NCBI GenBank assembly: GCA_018672145.1
Contig: JABHGH010000018.1
Span: 1-13,756, forward strand
Length of the DNA stretch: 13,756 nucleotides
Source of the DNA: Flavobacteriaceae bacterium
GTDB lineage: Bacteria; Bacteroidota; Bacteroidia; Flavobacteriales; Flavobacteriaceae
Direction: 5' to 3'
The notes under the pieces were generated by a model. The model searched no databases. It was given only the letters and a program-made list of their open reading frames with translations, and was not told where the DNA came from. The translations under genes were made by a program, and so were the position numbers. This document shows, one piece after another, positions 7,549 to 13,756 of the stretch (its first letter is position 1; the number at the start of each line of letters is the position of its first letter).

Positions 7549-10101
7549 TTAGGACTTAGCTGCGTCTTTTTGGTGAACTATGGAAAGTGTTAACGACTCG
7601 CTTTTCCCGTCCCAGTCAAAATTGAGAGTTGCTCCTTTTGGAATTCTGCTATTCACAATCTCCTCTGCCAGTGCATCTTCGATATACTTTTGGATGGCCC
7701 TGTTTAGTGGACGTGCACCAAATTGAGCATCAAATCCTTTCTCATTGAGAAATGAAATGGCCTTTTTGGTGAGCTCCAACGAAAAACCAAGCTCATTGAT
7801 GCGTTTTTCGAGATCGCCAAGCTCAATTTTGATGATTTTTCCGATATCGTCTTTTTCTAAAGAATTAAATATAACAACATCATCAATCCGATTGATAAAT
7901 TCAGGTGCAAAGGTCTTTTTCAAAGCGTTTTGAATTACACTTTTTGTATGCTCTTCGGCTTGTGCTTTTTGTGCAGCGGTTCCAAATCCAACACCCAACC
8001 CAAAGTCTTTGACTTGTCGAGCACCAATATTTGATGTCATAATAATAATGGTGTTTCTAAAGTCTACTTTTCTTCCGAGTGAGTCGGTAATAAAACCATC
8101 GTCCAGAATTTGTAGTAGCATATTAAAGACATCAGGGTGTGCTTTTTCGATTTCGTCTAATAAAACGACCGCATAGGGCTTTCTGCGTACTTTTTCGGTC
8201 AATTGTCCTCCTTCTTCATAGCCAACATAGCCTGGAGGTGCACCGATAAGACGCGAAATCGCAAATTTTTCCATGTATTCGCTCATGTCGATACGAATTA
8301 ATGCATCACTGCTTTCAAACAACTCTGTAGTGAGTACTTTAGCGAGTTGTGTTTTGCCCACTCCAGTTTGTCCCAAGAAAATAAAAGAACCAATTGGTTT
8401 TTTCGGATTTTTTAAACCGGCACGATTTCTTTGAATTGCACGTACTACTTTTTCGACTACCTTATCTTGACCGACTATTTTCTTTTGAATTTCCTTACTT
8501 AGATTCGTCAGACGAATGCCTTCCGATTCAGCGACTCTGCTGACAGGAATACCAGTCATCATGGAGACAACGTCGGCAATATCCGATTCATGAACTGTAA
8601 CACGGTTTTCCTTCTGTGTTTCATGCCATTCTTCTTGTGCAAGTAGCAATTCTTTTTCTATGCGTTTTTCATCATCTCTAAGCTTTGCAGCCTCTTCGTA
8701 TTTTTGCTTTTTGACGACCGTATTTTTCTCTTCACGAACAGTTTCAAGCTTGTTTTCTAAATCAACAACTTCTTGCGGCACATCCATGTTGTTGATATAC
8801 ACTCTAGAACCAGCTTCGTCCAACGCATCAATGGCTTTGTCCGGTAAAAAGCGATCTGTTATGTATCGGTTTGTCAGCTTCACACAAGCGAGCAATGCTT
8901 CTTTGGTATAGTTTACGTTGTGGTGCGCTTCGTATTTTTCTTTGATGTTTTGAAGGATTTCGATGGTTTCGTCAACAGAAGTTGGCTCGACAATAACCTT
9001 TTGAAATCTTCTTTCCAGAGCGCCATCTTTTTCGATGTGTTGTCTGTACTCGTCTAAAGTAGTGGCACCTATACATTGAATTTCCCCTCGAGCAAGAGCA
9101 GGTTTAAACATATTTGAAGCGTCTAAACTTCCTGTTGCGCCACCAGCACCTACAATGGTATGAACTTCATCGATAAAAAGAATGATGTCGTTGTTCTTTT
9201 CCAACTCGTTCATTACAGCTTTCATGCGCTCTTCAAACTGTCCACGATATTTTGTCCCAGCGACCAAACTCGCTAAATCGAGTGTAACAACACGCTTATT
9301 GTAAAGAACCCTAGCTACCTTTTTTTGAATGATTCGCAATGCAAGTCCTTCAGCTATAGCAGATTTGCCAACTCCTGGCTCTCCGATCAATAGAGGGTTG
9401 TTTTTTTTACGTCTACTCAAAATCTGAGAAACTCGTTCGATTTCTTTGGTTCGTCCTATAACAGGGTCGAGTTTGCTGTCATTGGCCAAAGCCGTGAGGT
9501 CTCTTCCAAAGTTGTCTAAAACGGGCGTAGATGATTTCTTTGTTGACTTTGATTCTGTTGTCGAAAAAGGATTATTCTTTTTTTGTGACGAATCGTCTTC
9601 CGATTCATCGGGCATAGGTGATGACATGGACATATCTAAATACTCTTCAGTTTCCTCAGATGAAATCAGCTTGAACTGATCCTTCACAGTTTCATAATCA
9701 ATTTGCAATTTGTGAAGTAATTTGGTTGTAGGATCATTTTCATTTCGCAAAATACACAGTAACAAATGTGCAGTATTAATAGAGGGGTTTTGAAAAAGTT
9801 TGGCTTCGAGGAACGTAGTTTTTAAAGCTCTTTCTGCTTGGCGAGTTAGGTGTAAATTCTTTTTGTTGTTTGCCAATTGATCGTCACTAGAGTTTGCGGG
9901 ACTTAGTATCTCTACTTTTCGTCTTAAATAATCCAAATCAATTTCAAGCGCAGTGAGGATTGATATTGCTTTGCCACTGCCGTCACGCAAAATACCAAGC
10001 ATAAGATGCTCTGTGCCAATGAAGTCGTGCCCAAGTCGCAGAGCTTCTTCCTTGCTGTAACTTATAACGTCTTTAACGCGAGGTGAAAAGTTATCATCCA
10101 T
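7549..10101 (-). CDS. clpC: ClpC, AAA+ unfoldase of the ClpCP protease
   Basis: Hsp100 ATPase that unfolds proteins and feeds them to ClpP in the cytoplasm. Domains in the 850 residues: a two-repeat Clp N-domain (about 4-145); a Ser/Asp/Lys-rich linker (about 147-195); D1 with Walker A GEPGVGKS (240-247) and Walker B ILFIDEVH (307-314); a middle domain with a UVR-like segment KYEEAAKLRDDEKRIEKEL (467-485); and D2 with Walker A GQTGVGKT (577-584) and Walker B VVLLDEIEK (645-653). The loop LGVGFG (702-707) contains VGF, the form of the ClpP-docking tripeptide in ClpC, so it is a protease partner and not a ClpB disaggregase. The UVR motif and the short M-domain also favour ClpC. The start gives the usual MDDNFSPRVKDVI opening; no SD is visible. 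It is divergent from gyrA, and 155 bp separate it from thrA downstream. Confidence 0.97.
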   Translation of the reverse strand: MDDNFSPRVKDVISYSKEEALRLGHDFIGTEHLMLGILRDGSGKAISILTALEIDLDYLRRKVEILSPANSSDDQLANNKKNLHLTRQAERALKTTFLEAKLFQNPSINTAHLLLCILRNENDPTTKLLHKLQIDYETVKDQFKLISSEETEEYLDMSMSSPMPDESEDDSSQKKNNPFSTTESKSTKKSSTPVLDNFGRDLTALANDSKLDPVIGRTKEIERVSQILSRRKKNNPLLIGEPGVGKSAIAEGLALRIIQKKVARVLYNKRVVTLDLASLVAGTKYRGQFEERMKAVMNELEKNNDIILFIDEVHTIVGAGGATGSLDASNMFKPALARGEIQCIGATTLDEYRQHIEKDGALERRFQKVIVEPTSVDETIEILQNIKEKYEAHHNVNYTKEALLACVKLTNRYITDRFLPDKAIDALDEAGSRVYINNMDVPQEVVDLENKLETVREEKNTVVKKQKYEEAAKLRDDEKRIEKELLLAQEEWHETQKENRVTVHESDIADVVSMMTGIPVSRVAESEGIRLTNLSKEIQKKIVGQDKVVEKVVRAIQRNRAGLKNPKKPIGSFIFLGQTGVGKTQLAKVLTTELFESSDALIRIDMSEYMEKFAISRLIGAPPGYVGYEEGGQLTEKVRRKPYAVVLLDEIEKAHPDVFNMLLQILDDGFITDSLGRKVDFRNTIIIMTSNIGARQVKDFGLGVGFGTAAQKAQAEEHTKSVIQNALKKTFAPEFINRIDDVVIFNSLEKDDIGKIIKIELGDLEKRINELGFSLELTKKAISFLNEKGFDAQFGARPLNRAIQKYIEDALAEEIVNSRIPKGATLNFDWDGKSESLTLSIVHQKDAAKS

Positions 10102-10121
10102 AGTATAATTTCTTTTTTGAA

Positions 10122-10132
10122 TTGATAATCAA
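10122..10132. repeat. 11-bp inverted repeat TTGATAATCAA near clpC start
   Basis: TTGAT and ATCAA flank a single central base, 20 bp upstream of the clpC ATG. The position suits an operator for clpC. The half-sites resemble FNR half-sites, but an FNR box has 4 central bases, so it is not one. No regulator is assigned. Confidence 0.25.
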
Positions 10133-10177
10133 GCCATTTTATGCTAATAGACAAAAAAATAATAGAAAATACAATAG

Positions 10178-10207
10178 TAGATGTAATAAAAATTGCATCT
10201 ATTTTTT
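10178..10207 (+). repeat. Inverted repeat TAGATG/CATCTA followed by T6
   Basis: TAGATG (10178-10183) and CATCTA (10196-10201) pair perfectly around a 12-nt A/T-rich loop, and the plus strand then runs TTTTTT (10202-10207). This has the outline of a weak intrinsic terminator or attenuator on the gyrA strand, but no plus-strand gene lies upstream to terminate. It could act on spurious or leader transcription, or be chance in A/T-rich DNA. Confidence 0.25.
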
Positions 10208-10214
10208 AAAAAAT
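10201..10214. repeat. 14-bp palindrome ATTTTTTAAAAAAT
   Basis: One A, six T, six A and one T form a perfect 14-bp palindrome in the middle of the clpC-gyrA gap. A-tracts of this kind can bend DNA or act as UP-like elements; this is inference from composition only. Confidence 0.3.
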
Positions 10215-10321
10215 GTGTTGATAAAATTGTTCAAAAACCCCAAAAGATCAACTGTAAATTACTACATGATTCAGTACTTTAGCCTTACTTTAAAAATTGA
10301 AAAAAACTTACATAACCTTTT

Positions 10322-12808
10322 ATGGCTACTGAAGACAAGTTAATTCCGATCAACATTGAGGATGAAATGAAATCTGCATACATTGATTATTCAATGTCTG
10401 TCATCGTATCACGTGCATTACCTGATGTTCGTGATGGAATGAAACCCGTTCACCGTCGTGTTCTGTACGGGATGCATGACTTAGGAGTTCGCGCTAATAG
10501 TTCCTACAAAAAATCAGCACGTATAGTGGGTGAGGTTTTAGGAAAGTACCACCCACACGGAGACAGCTCTGTGTATGACACCATGGTTCGTATGGCGCAA
10601 ACATGGAGTCTACGTTACTTAATGGTCGATGGTCAAGGTAACTTTGGATCAATTGATGGAGATAGCCCAGCAGCCATGCGTTATACGGAAGCACGAATGC
10701 AAAAGATATCTGAAGAAATGTTGGCTGATATAGACAAAGACACGGTTGATCATCAACTCAACTTTGACGATACGCTAAAAGAACCAACTGTTCTTCCCAC
10801 CCGGGTTCCCAATCTGTTGATTAATGGTGCTTCAGGTATTGCCGTAGGTATGGCGACAAACATGCCACCTCATAACCTGAGAGAAGTGTCTCAAGGAATT
10901 ATTGCTCATATTGACAATCCAGAGATCACGATTGATGAGCTTATGACCTATGTCAAAGCACCTGATTTCCCGACTGGAGGCATCATTTATGGGTATGAGG
11001 GCGTCAAAGAAGCATTTCATACTGGTCGAGGAAGAGTTGTTCTTCGTGCAAAAGCCGAGATCCAAGAGGTTGATGGCAGAGAATGTATTATTGTTACTGA
11101 GATACCTTATCAGGTCAATAAAGCTGAAATGGTTCGCAAGACAGCGGAGCTTATCAACGACAAAAAAATCGAAGGGATTTCTAATATTCGTGACGAGTCT
11201 GATAGAAATGGAATGCGTGTCGTTTATATTCTGAAAAGAGATGCAGTTCCCAATATTGTACTCAACATGCTCTACAAGTACACGGCCTTGCAGTCTTCTT
11301 TCAGTGTTAATAACATTGCTTTAGTTAATGGTCGTCCTGAGCTGTTGAATTTAAAACAGCTGATTAGTCATTTCATCGATCACCGCCACGAGGTCGTCGT
11401 GAGACGAACGACTTTTGAACTCAAAAAGGCTGAAGAGCGCGCGCACATTCTTGAGGGAATGATCGTTGCGTCTGATAATATTGATGAAGTTATTGCCTTG
11501 ATCAAGGCATCTTCCAATGCAGAAGAAGCACGCGAAAAACTGATGTCCACATTCAAGCTGTCAGAAATTCAGGCAAAAGCAATTGTCGAAATGCGCCTTC
11601 GTCAGCTTACAGGTCTAGAGCAAGACAAGCTCCGTTCTGAATATGATGATTTGTTAAAAACCATAGATGACCTTAAAGACATTCTTGACAATAAAGAACG
11701 TCGAATGGAAATTATCAAAGCAGAAACAAATCAAGTTGTTGAAAAATTTGGCGATGATCGTCGTTCTGAAATCAACTTTGTTGGTGGTTCGTTCCGTATC
11801 GAAGACATGATTCCGGATGAGAAAGTTGTGATTACGATTTCCCACGCGGGGTATGTGAAACGCACCCCTTTGGCTGAATACAAGACACAGCACAGAGGAG
11901 GAGTTGGTCAAAAAGCATCCACAACAAGAAATGAAGACTTCTTAGAGCATTTGTTTGTTGGTACAAACCACCAATACATGCTTTTCTTTACACAAAAAGG
12001 ACGCTGTTTCTGGTTACGTGTATTTGAAATTCCAGAAGGTTCAAAGTCGTCAAAAGGGCGTGCCATTCAAAATTTGATTAACATCGAGCAAGATGATAAA
12101 GTCATGGCTTTCATTTGTACGCAAGACCTGAAAGACGACGAGTATATCAATAATCATTATGTGATTATGGCAACAAAAAAGGGTCAAGTGAAAAAAACAT
12201 CACTCGAGCAATATTCTCGCCCAAGATCAAACGGAATCAATGCCATCACAATTAAAGAAGATGATGAACTACTGGAAGCAAAGCTAACGACCGGCCAATC
12301 TCAAGTGATGTTGGCTGTAAAATCTGGAAAAGCCATTCGCTTTGAAGAAGGAAAAACACGTCCAATGGGTCGAAATGCTTCTGGTGTAAGAGGTATTCGC
12401 CTTGCTAATGAATCTGATGAGGTCATTGGAATGGTTGCCGTTAACGACATGGACTCTGATATCCTTGTGGTTTCTGAAAACGGATACGGTAAGCGATCAA
12501 AACTTGACGATTACCGAATCACTAATCGAGGTGGTAAAGGAGTGAAAACAATTTCCATAACAGAAAAAACAGGAACCCTTGTTTCTGTTAAAAACGTTTC
12601 TGACTCGGACGACCTAATGATTATTAATCGATCAGGAATTGCGATTCGTATGGAAGTTGACTCATTACGTGTTATGGGTCGTGCAACACAGGGTGTACGT
12701 TTGATTAACCTTCGAGAAGGTGATACGATTGCTGCTGTGGCCAAAGTGCTTAAAGACGATGATGAAATCGATGAAGTCGAAGTAGATACAACAGCGTCAG
12801 ATACTTAA
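10322..12808 (+). CDS. gyrA: DNA gyrase subunit A
   Basis: Breakage-reunion subunit of gyrase; with GyrB it introduces negative supercoils. It has 828 residues, in the normal range. The catalytic domain opens with YIDYSMSVIVSRALPDVRDG (20-39). AAMRYTEARM (117-126) carries the active-site Tyr121, and the quinolone-determining region HPHGDSSVYDT (77-87) has S82 and D86 at the positions of E. coli S83 and D87, both wild type. The coiled-coil tower region is about 360-480. The C-terminal beta-pinwheel (about 490-810) has a degenerate GyrA box QHRGGVG (523-529) in the first blade and NRGGKG (735-740) in a later blade. The last residues form an acidic tail (KDDDEIDEVEVD). GyrA is preferred over ParC because of the RGGKG motif, the pinwheel and the residues around the active site. 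ATG 10322 gives the family N-terminus. Confidence 0.97.
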   Translation: MATEDKLIPINIEDEMKSAYIDYSMSVIVSRALPDVRDGMKPVHRRVLYGMHDLGVRANSSYKKSARIVGEVLGKYHPHGDSSVYDTMVRMAQTWSLRYLMVDGQGNFGSIDGDSPAAMRYTEARMQKISEEMLADIDKDTVDHQLNFDDTLKEPTVLPTRVPNLLINGASGIAVGMATNMPPHNLREVSQGIIAHIDNPEITIDELMTYVKAPDFPTGGIIYGYEGVKEAFHTGRGRVVLRAKAEIQEVDGRECIIVTEIPYQVNKAEMVRKTAELINDKKIEGISNIRDESDRNGMRVVYILKRDAVPNIVLNMLYKYTALQSSFSVNNIALVNGRPELLNLKQLISHFIDHRHEVVVRRTTFELKKAEERAHILEGMIVASDNIDEVIALIKASSNAEEAREKLMSTFKLSEIQAKAIVEMRLRQLTGLEQDKLRSEYDDLLKTIDDLKDILDNKERRMEIIKAETNQVVEKFGDDRRSEINFVGGSFRIEDMIPDEKVVITISHAGYVKRTPLAEYKTQHRGGVGQKASTTRNEDFLEHLFVGTNHQYMLFFTQKGRCFWLRVFEIPEGSKSSKGRAIQNLINIEQDDKVMAFICTQDLKDDEYINNHYVIMATKKGQVKKTSLEQYSRPRSNGINAITIKEDDELLEAKLTTGQSQVMLAVKSGKAIRFEEGKTRPMGRNASGVRGIRLANESDEVIGMVAVNDMDSDILVVSENGYGKRSKLDDYRITNRGGKGVKTISITEKTGTLVSVKNVSDSDDLMIINRSGIAIRMEVDSLRVMGRATQGVRLINLREGDTIAAVAKVLKDDDEIDEVEVDTTASDT

Positions 12809-12809
12809 A

Positions 12810-12829
12810 AATTAAAATATAATTAAAAT
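12810..12829 (+). repeat. Direct repeat of AATTAAAAT between gyrA and TPR gene
   Basis: AATTAAAAT occurs at 12810-12818 and again at 12821-12829, filling the 25-bp gap between the gyrA stop and the next start. There is no hairpin or terminator, so the two genes are probably co-transcribed. The A-rich sequence directly before the ATG resembles Bacteroidota translation-initiation leaders that work without SD pairing. Confidence 0.35.
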
Positions 12830-12833
12830 TACA

Positions 12834-13756
12834 ATGATGTTAAAGAGAACTCTAATCCCATTCATTCTGCTTCTTTCTTTTTCAATGCATGCGCAAAAGA
12901 AAGAATTGAAAGCAGCAAATAAGCTTGTAGAATCTCAAGATTATGCAACGGCGCTTGAGCAACTCCAAGCGTTGACACCTACAATTGACACAGCGGAGGC
13001 CAAATACCAAGCGCAATACTATTTTTTGCTGGGTAAGACATATGGTGGCCAAAGCGAATTTGAGTTGTCTTTTGAAGCTTTTGCTCTCGCTAATGAAATT
13101 GAATCGAGTAATGGATCTTCTAAATACACTTCTGACATTGCGAAGCTCATAGATTCGTTAGGCATAGAAGCAGTTACGCAAGCAATAGCGGAAAATAAAG
13201 CAGGGAACTTCAAGAAAGCTGCAAGCTTACTAATTCTTATCTATAACGTTGATAAGGAAAAGAATGTGGACTACCTCTACTATGCTGCTTCGAGCGCAGT
13301 AAATGATAACAACTTTGACCTTGCGTTGTCTTACTATCAGGAACTCAAAGAAATAGGGTATACTGGCCAGGTGACAAAATACTATGCAACCGATGTAGAG
13401 ACGGGGGAAGAGTTAGATTTGAGTGAGGAAAACTACATTCTTTTTCAAAAGTTGAAGCAGTATTCGAATTTTAGAACAGAAGTGTTAAAGTCCAAGCTTC
13501 CTGAAATTATCAAAAACATTGCTTTGATCTATGTGCAGCAAGAACGTAACGATTTGGCAATTGGGGCGATTAAAGAAGCACGATTAGCCAACCCGCTTGA
13601 TGTTGGGTTGATACTCACTGAAGCGAATTTGTATATTCAGTTGGGAGACAAGATGAAGTTTGCAGAACTCATGAAAGAAGCAATATCAAAAGATCCTAAT
13701 AACCACATTCTTTATTTTAATCTAGGGGTTATTACCGCAGAACAAGGTAACCGAAC
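12834..13756 (+). CDS. Exported tetratricopeptide-repeat protein, C-terminus cut off by window
   Basis: The frame from ATG 12834 stays open to the window edge, giving 307 complete residues. Two ATGs stand in tandem (12834 and 12837); either keeps the same signal. Residues 1-20 look like a Sec signal peptide (KR, hydrophobic FILLLSF, cleavage likely after MHA/Q), so the mature protein should be in the periplasm or at an envelope face. The rest is almost all helical, with TPR-like helix pairs at about 23-50, 55-91, 112-140, 146-175, 221-254 and 256-289, and a further one begun at the edge. The last pairs are clearest (LAIGAIKEARLANPLD, then FAELMKEAISKDPNN). No catalytic motif is seen; TPRs imply protein binding. 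The 25-bp gap places it in a gyrA operon, an order I recall from other flavobacteria, though no link to gyrase is evident given its export. Function is unknown. Confidence 0.85.
   Translation, partial: MMLKRTLIPFILLLSFSMHAQKKELKAANKLVESQDYATALEQLQALTPTIDTAEAKYQAQYYFLLGKTYGGQSEFELSFEAFALANEIESSNGSSKYTSDIAKLIDSLGIEAVTQAIAENKAGNFKKAASLLILIYNVDKEKNVDYLYYAASSAVNDNNFDLALSYYQELKEIGYTGQVTKYYATDVETGEELDLSEENYILFQKLKQYSNFRTEVLKSKLPEIIKNIALIYVQQERNDLAIGAIKEARLANPLDVGLILTEANLYIQLGDKMKFAELMKEAISKDPNNHILYFNLGVITAEQGNR

Larger units (their letters stand above)
10102..10321. other. Divergent clpC-gyrA intergenic region, A/T-rich
   Basis: These 220 bp must hold promoters for both genes. I see no exact TAnnTTTG element with a properly spaced TTG on either strand. 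The nearest one-mismatch matches on the plus strand are TAAAATTG (10222-10229) and TACTTTAG (10275-10282), neither with a convincing -33. The region has many A and T runs and three inverted repeats, listed separately. No CIRCE or CtsR-type operator is visible before clpC. Confidence 0.6.

Noticed and set aside
10122..10132. FNR/CRP-type box TTGAT...ATCAA
   Set aside because: The half-sites fit but only one base separates them; an FNR site needs four.
10102..10321. CIRCE or CtsR operator for clpC
   Set aside because: No TTAGCACTC/GAGTGCTAA pair and no GGTCAAA tandem repeats are present; these systems are mainly known from other phyla.
10122..10343. 73-codon plus-strand open frame between clpC and gyrA
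   Set aside because: It lies in very A/T-rich DNA, is dominated by Lys, Asn and Ile, has no recognisable motif, overlaps the gyrA start out of frame and would fill the only promoter region for two genes.
13019..13213. 64-codon minus-strand frame near the right end
   Set aside because: It lies antisense within the TPR gene, whose signal peptide and helical repeats are in the plus frame.
1..13756. A novel defence, mobile or biosynthetic system
   Set aside because: Every gene belongs to a recognised housekeeping family except the TPR protein, which is of a familiar type. There are no transposases, integrases, direct-repeat arrays or toxin-antitoxin-like pairs.

Overview
The window looks like an ordinary, gene-dense piece of a Bacteroidota chromosome, most likely from the Flavobacteriales. 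Five observations support this. Most start codons follow A/T-rich sequence without a Shine-Dalgarno motif. Two upstream regions carry the Bacteroidota -7 promoter element TAnnTTTG (TATTTTTG both times). ClpC and GyrA have the sequence style of this phylum. The order clpC < > gyrA > TPR protein is one I associate with flavobacteria. Threonine genes encode a fused aspartokinase-homoserine dehydrogenase followed by thrB and thrC. No 16S or other phylogenetic marker RNA is present, so the assignment rests on these features only.

Layout. 1-1255 (minus): gcvT, followed by the N-terminal 60 residues of a Rossmann-fold nucleotide-sugar epimerase/reductase-like gene that runs off the left edge; stop and start share one base. 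1302-2738 (plus): an exported aminopeptidase P, divergent from gcvT and overlapping the end of thrC tail to tail by 21 bp. 2718-7393 (minus): a tight thrA-thrB-thrC operon with gaps of 1 and 4 nt. 7394-7548: a 155-bp leader/intergenic region with a candidate promoter, a hairpin, an unusual perfect Shine-Dalgarno-like hexamer and a 12-bp palindrome. 7549-10101 (minus): clpC. 10102-10321: a 220-bp very A/T-rich divergent intergenic region with several inverted repeats. 10322-12808 (plus): gyrA. 12834-13756 (plus): the first 307 residues of an exported TPR protein, 25 bp after gyrA and running off the right edge.

How the genes work together. thrA, thrB and thrC together supply the aspartate kinase, homoserine dehydrogenase, homoserine kinase and threonine synthase steps; only aspartate-semialdehyde dehydrogenase is missing from this stretch. 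GcvT belongs to glycine/one-carbon metabolism. ClpC is the ATPase partner of ClpP in protein quality control, and GyrA is the DNA-cleaving subunit of gyrase. The exported peptidase and the TPR protein act outside the cytoplasm.

I found no mobile element, CRISPR array, tRNA, rRNA, defence system or obvious novel gene cluster. No stretch over 300 bp lacks a gene. The points worth a second look are regulatory: the thrA leader, the clpC-gyrA intergenic palindromes and the pepP/thrC 3' overlap.
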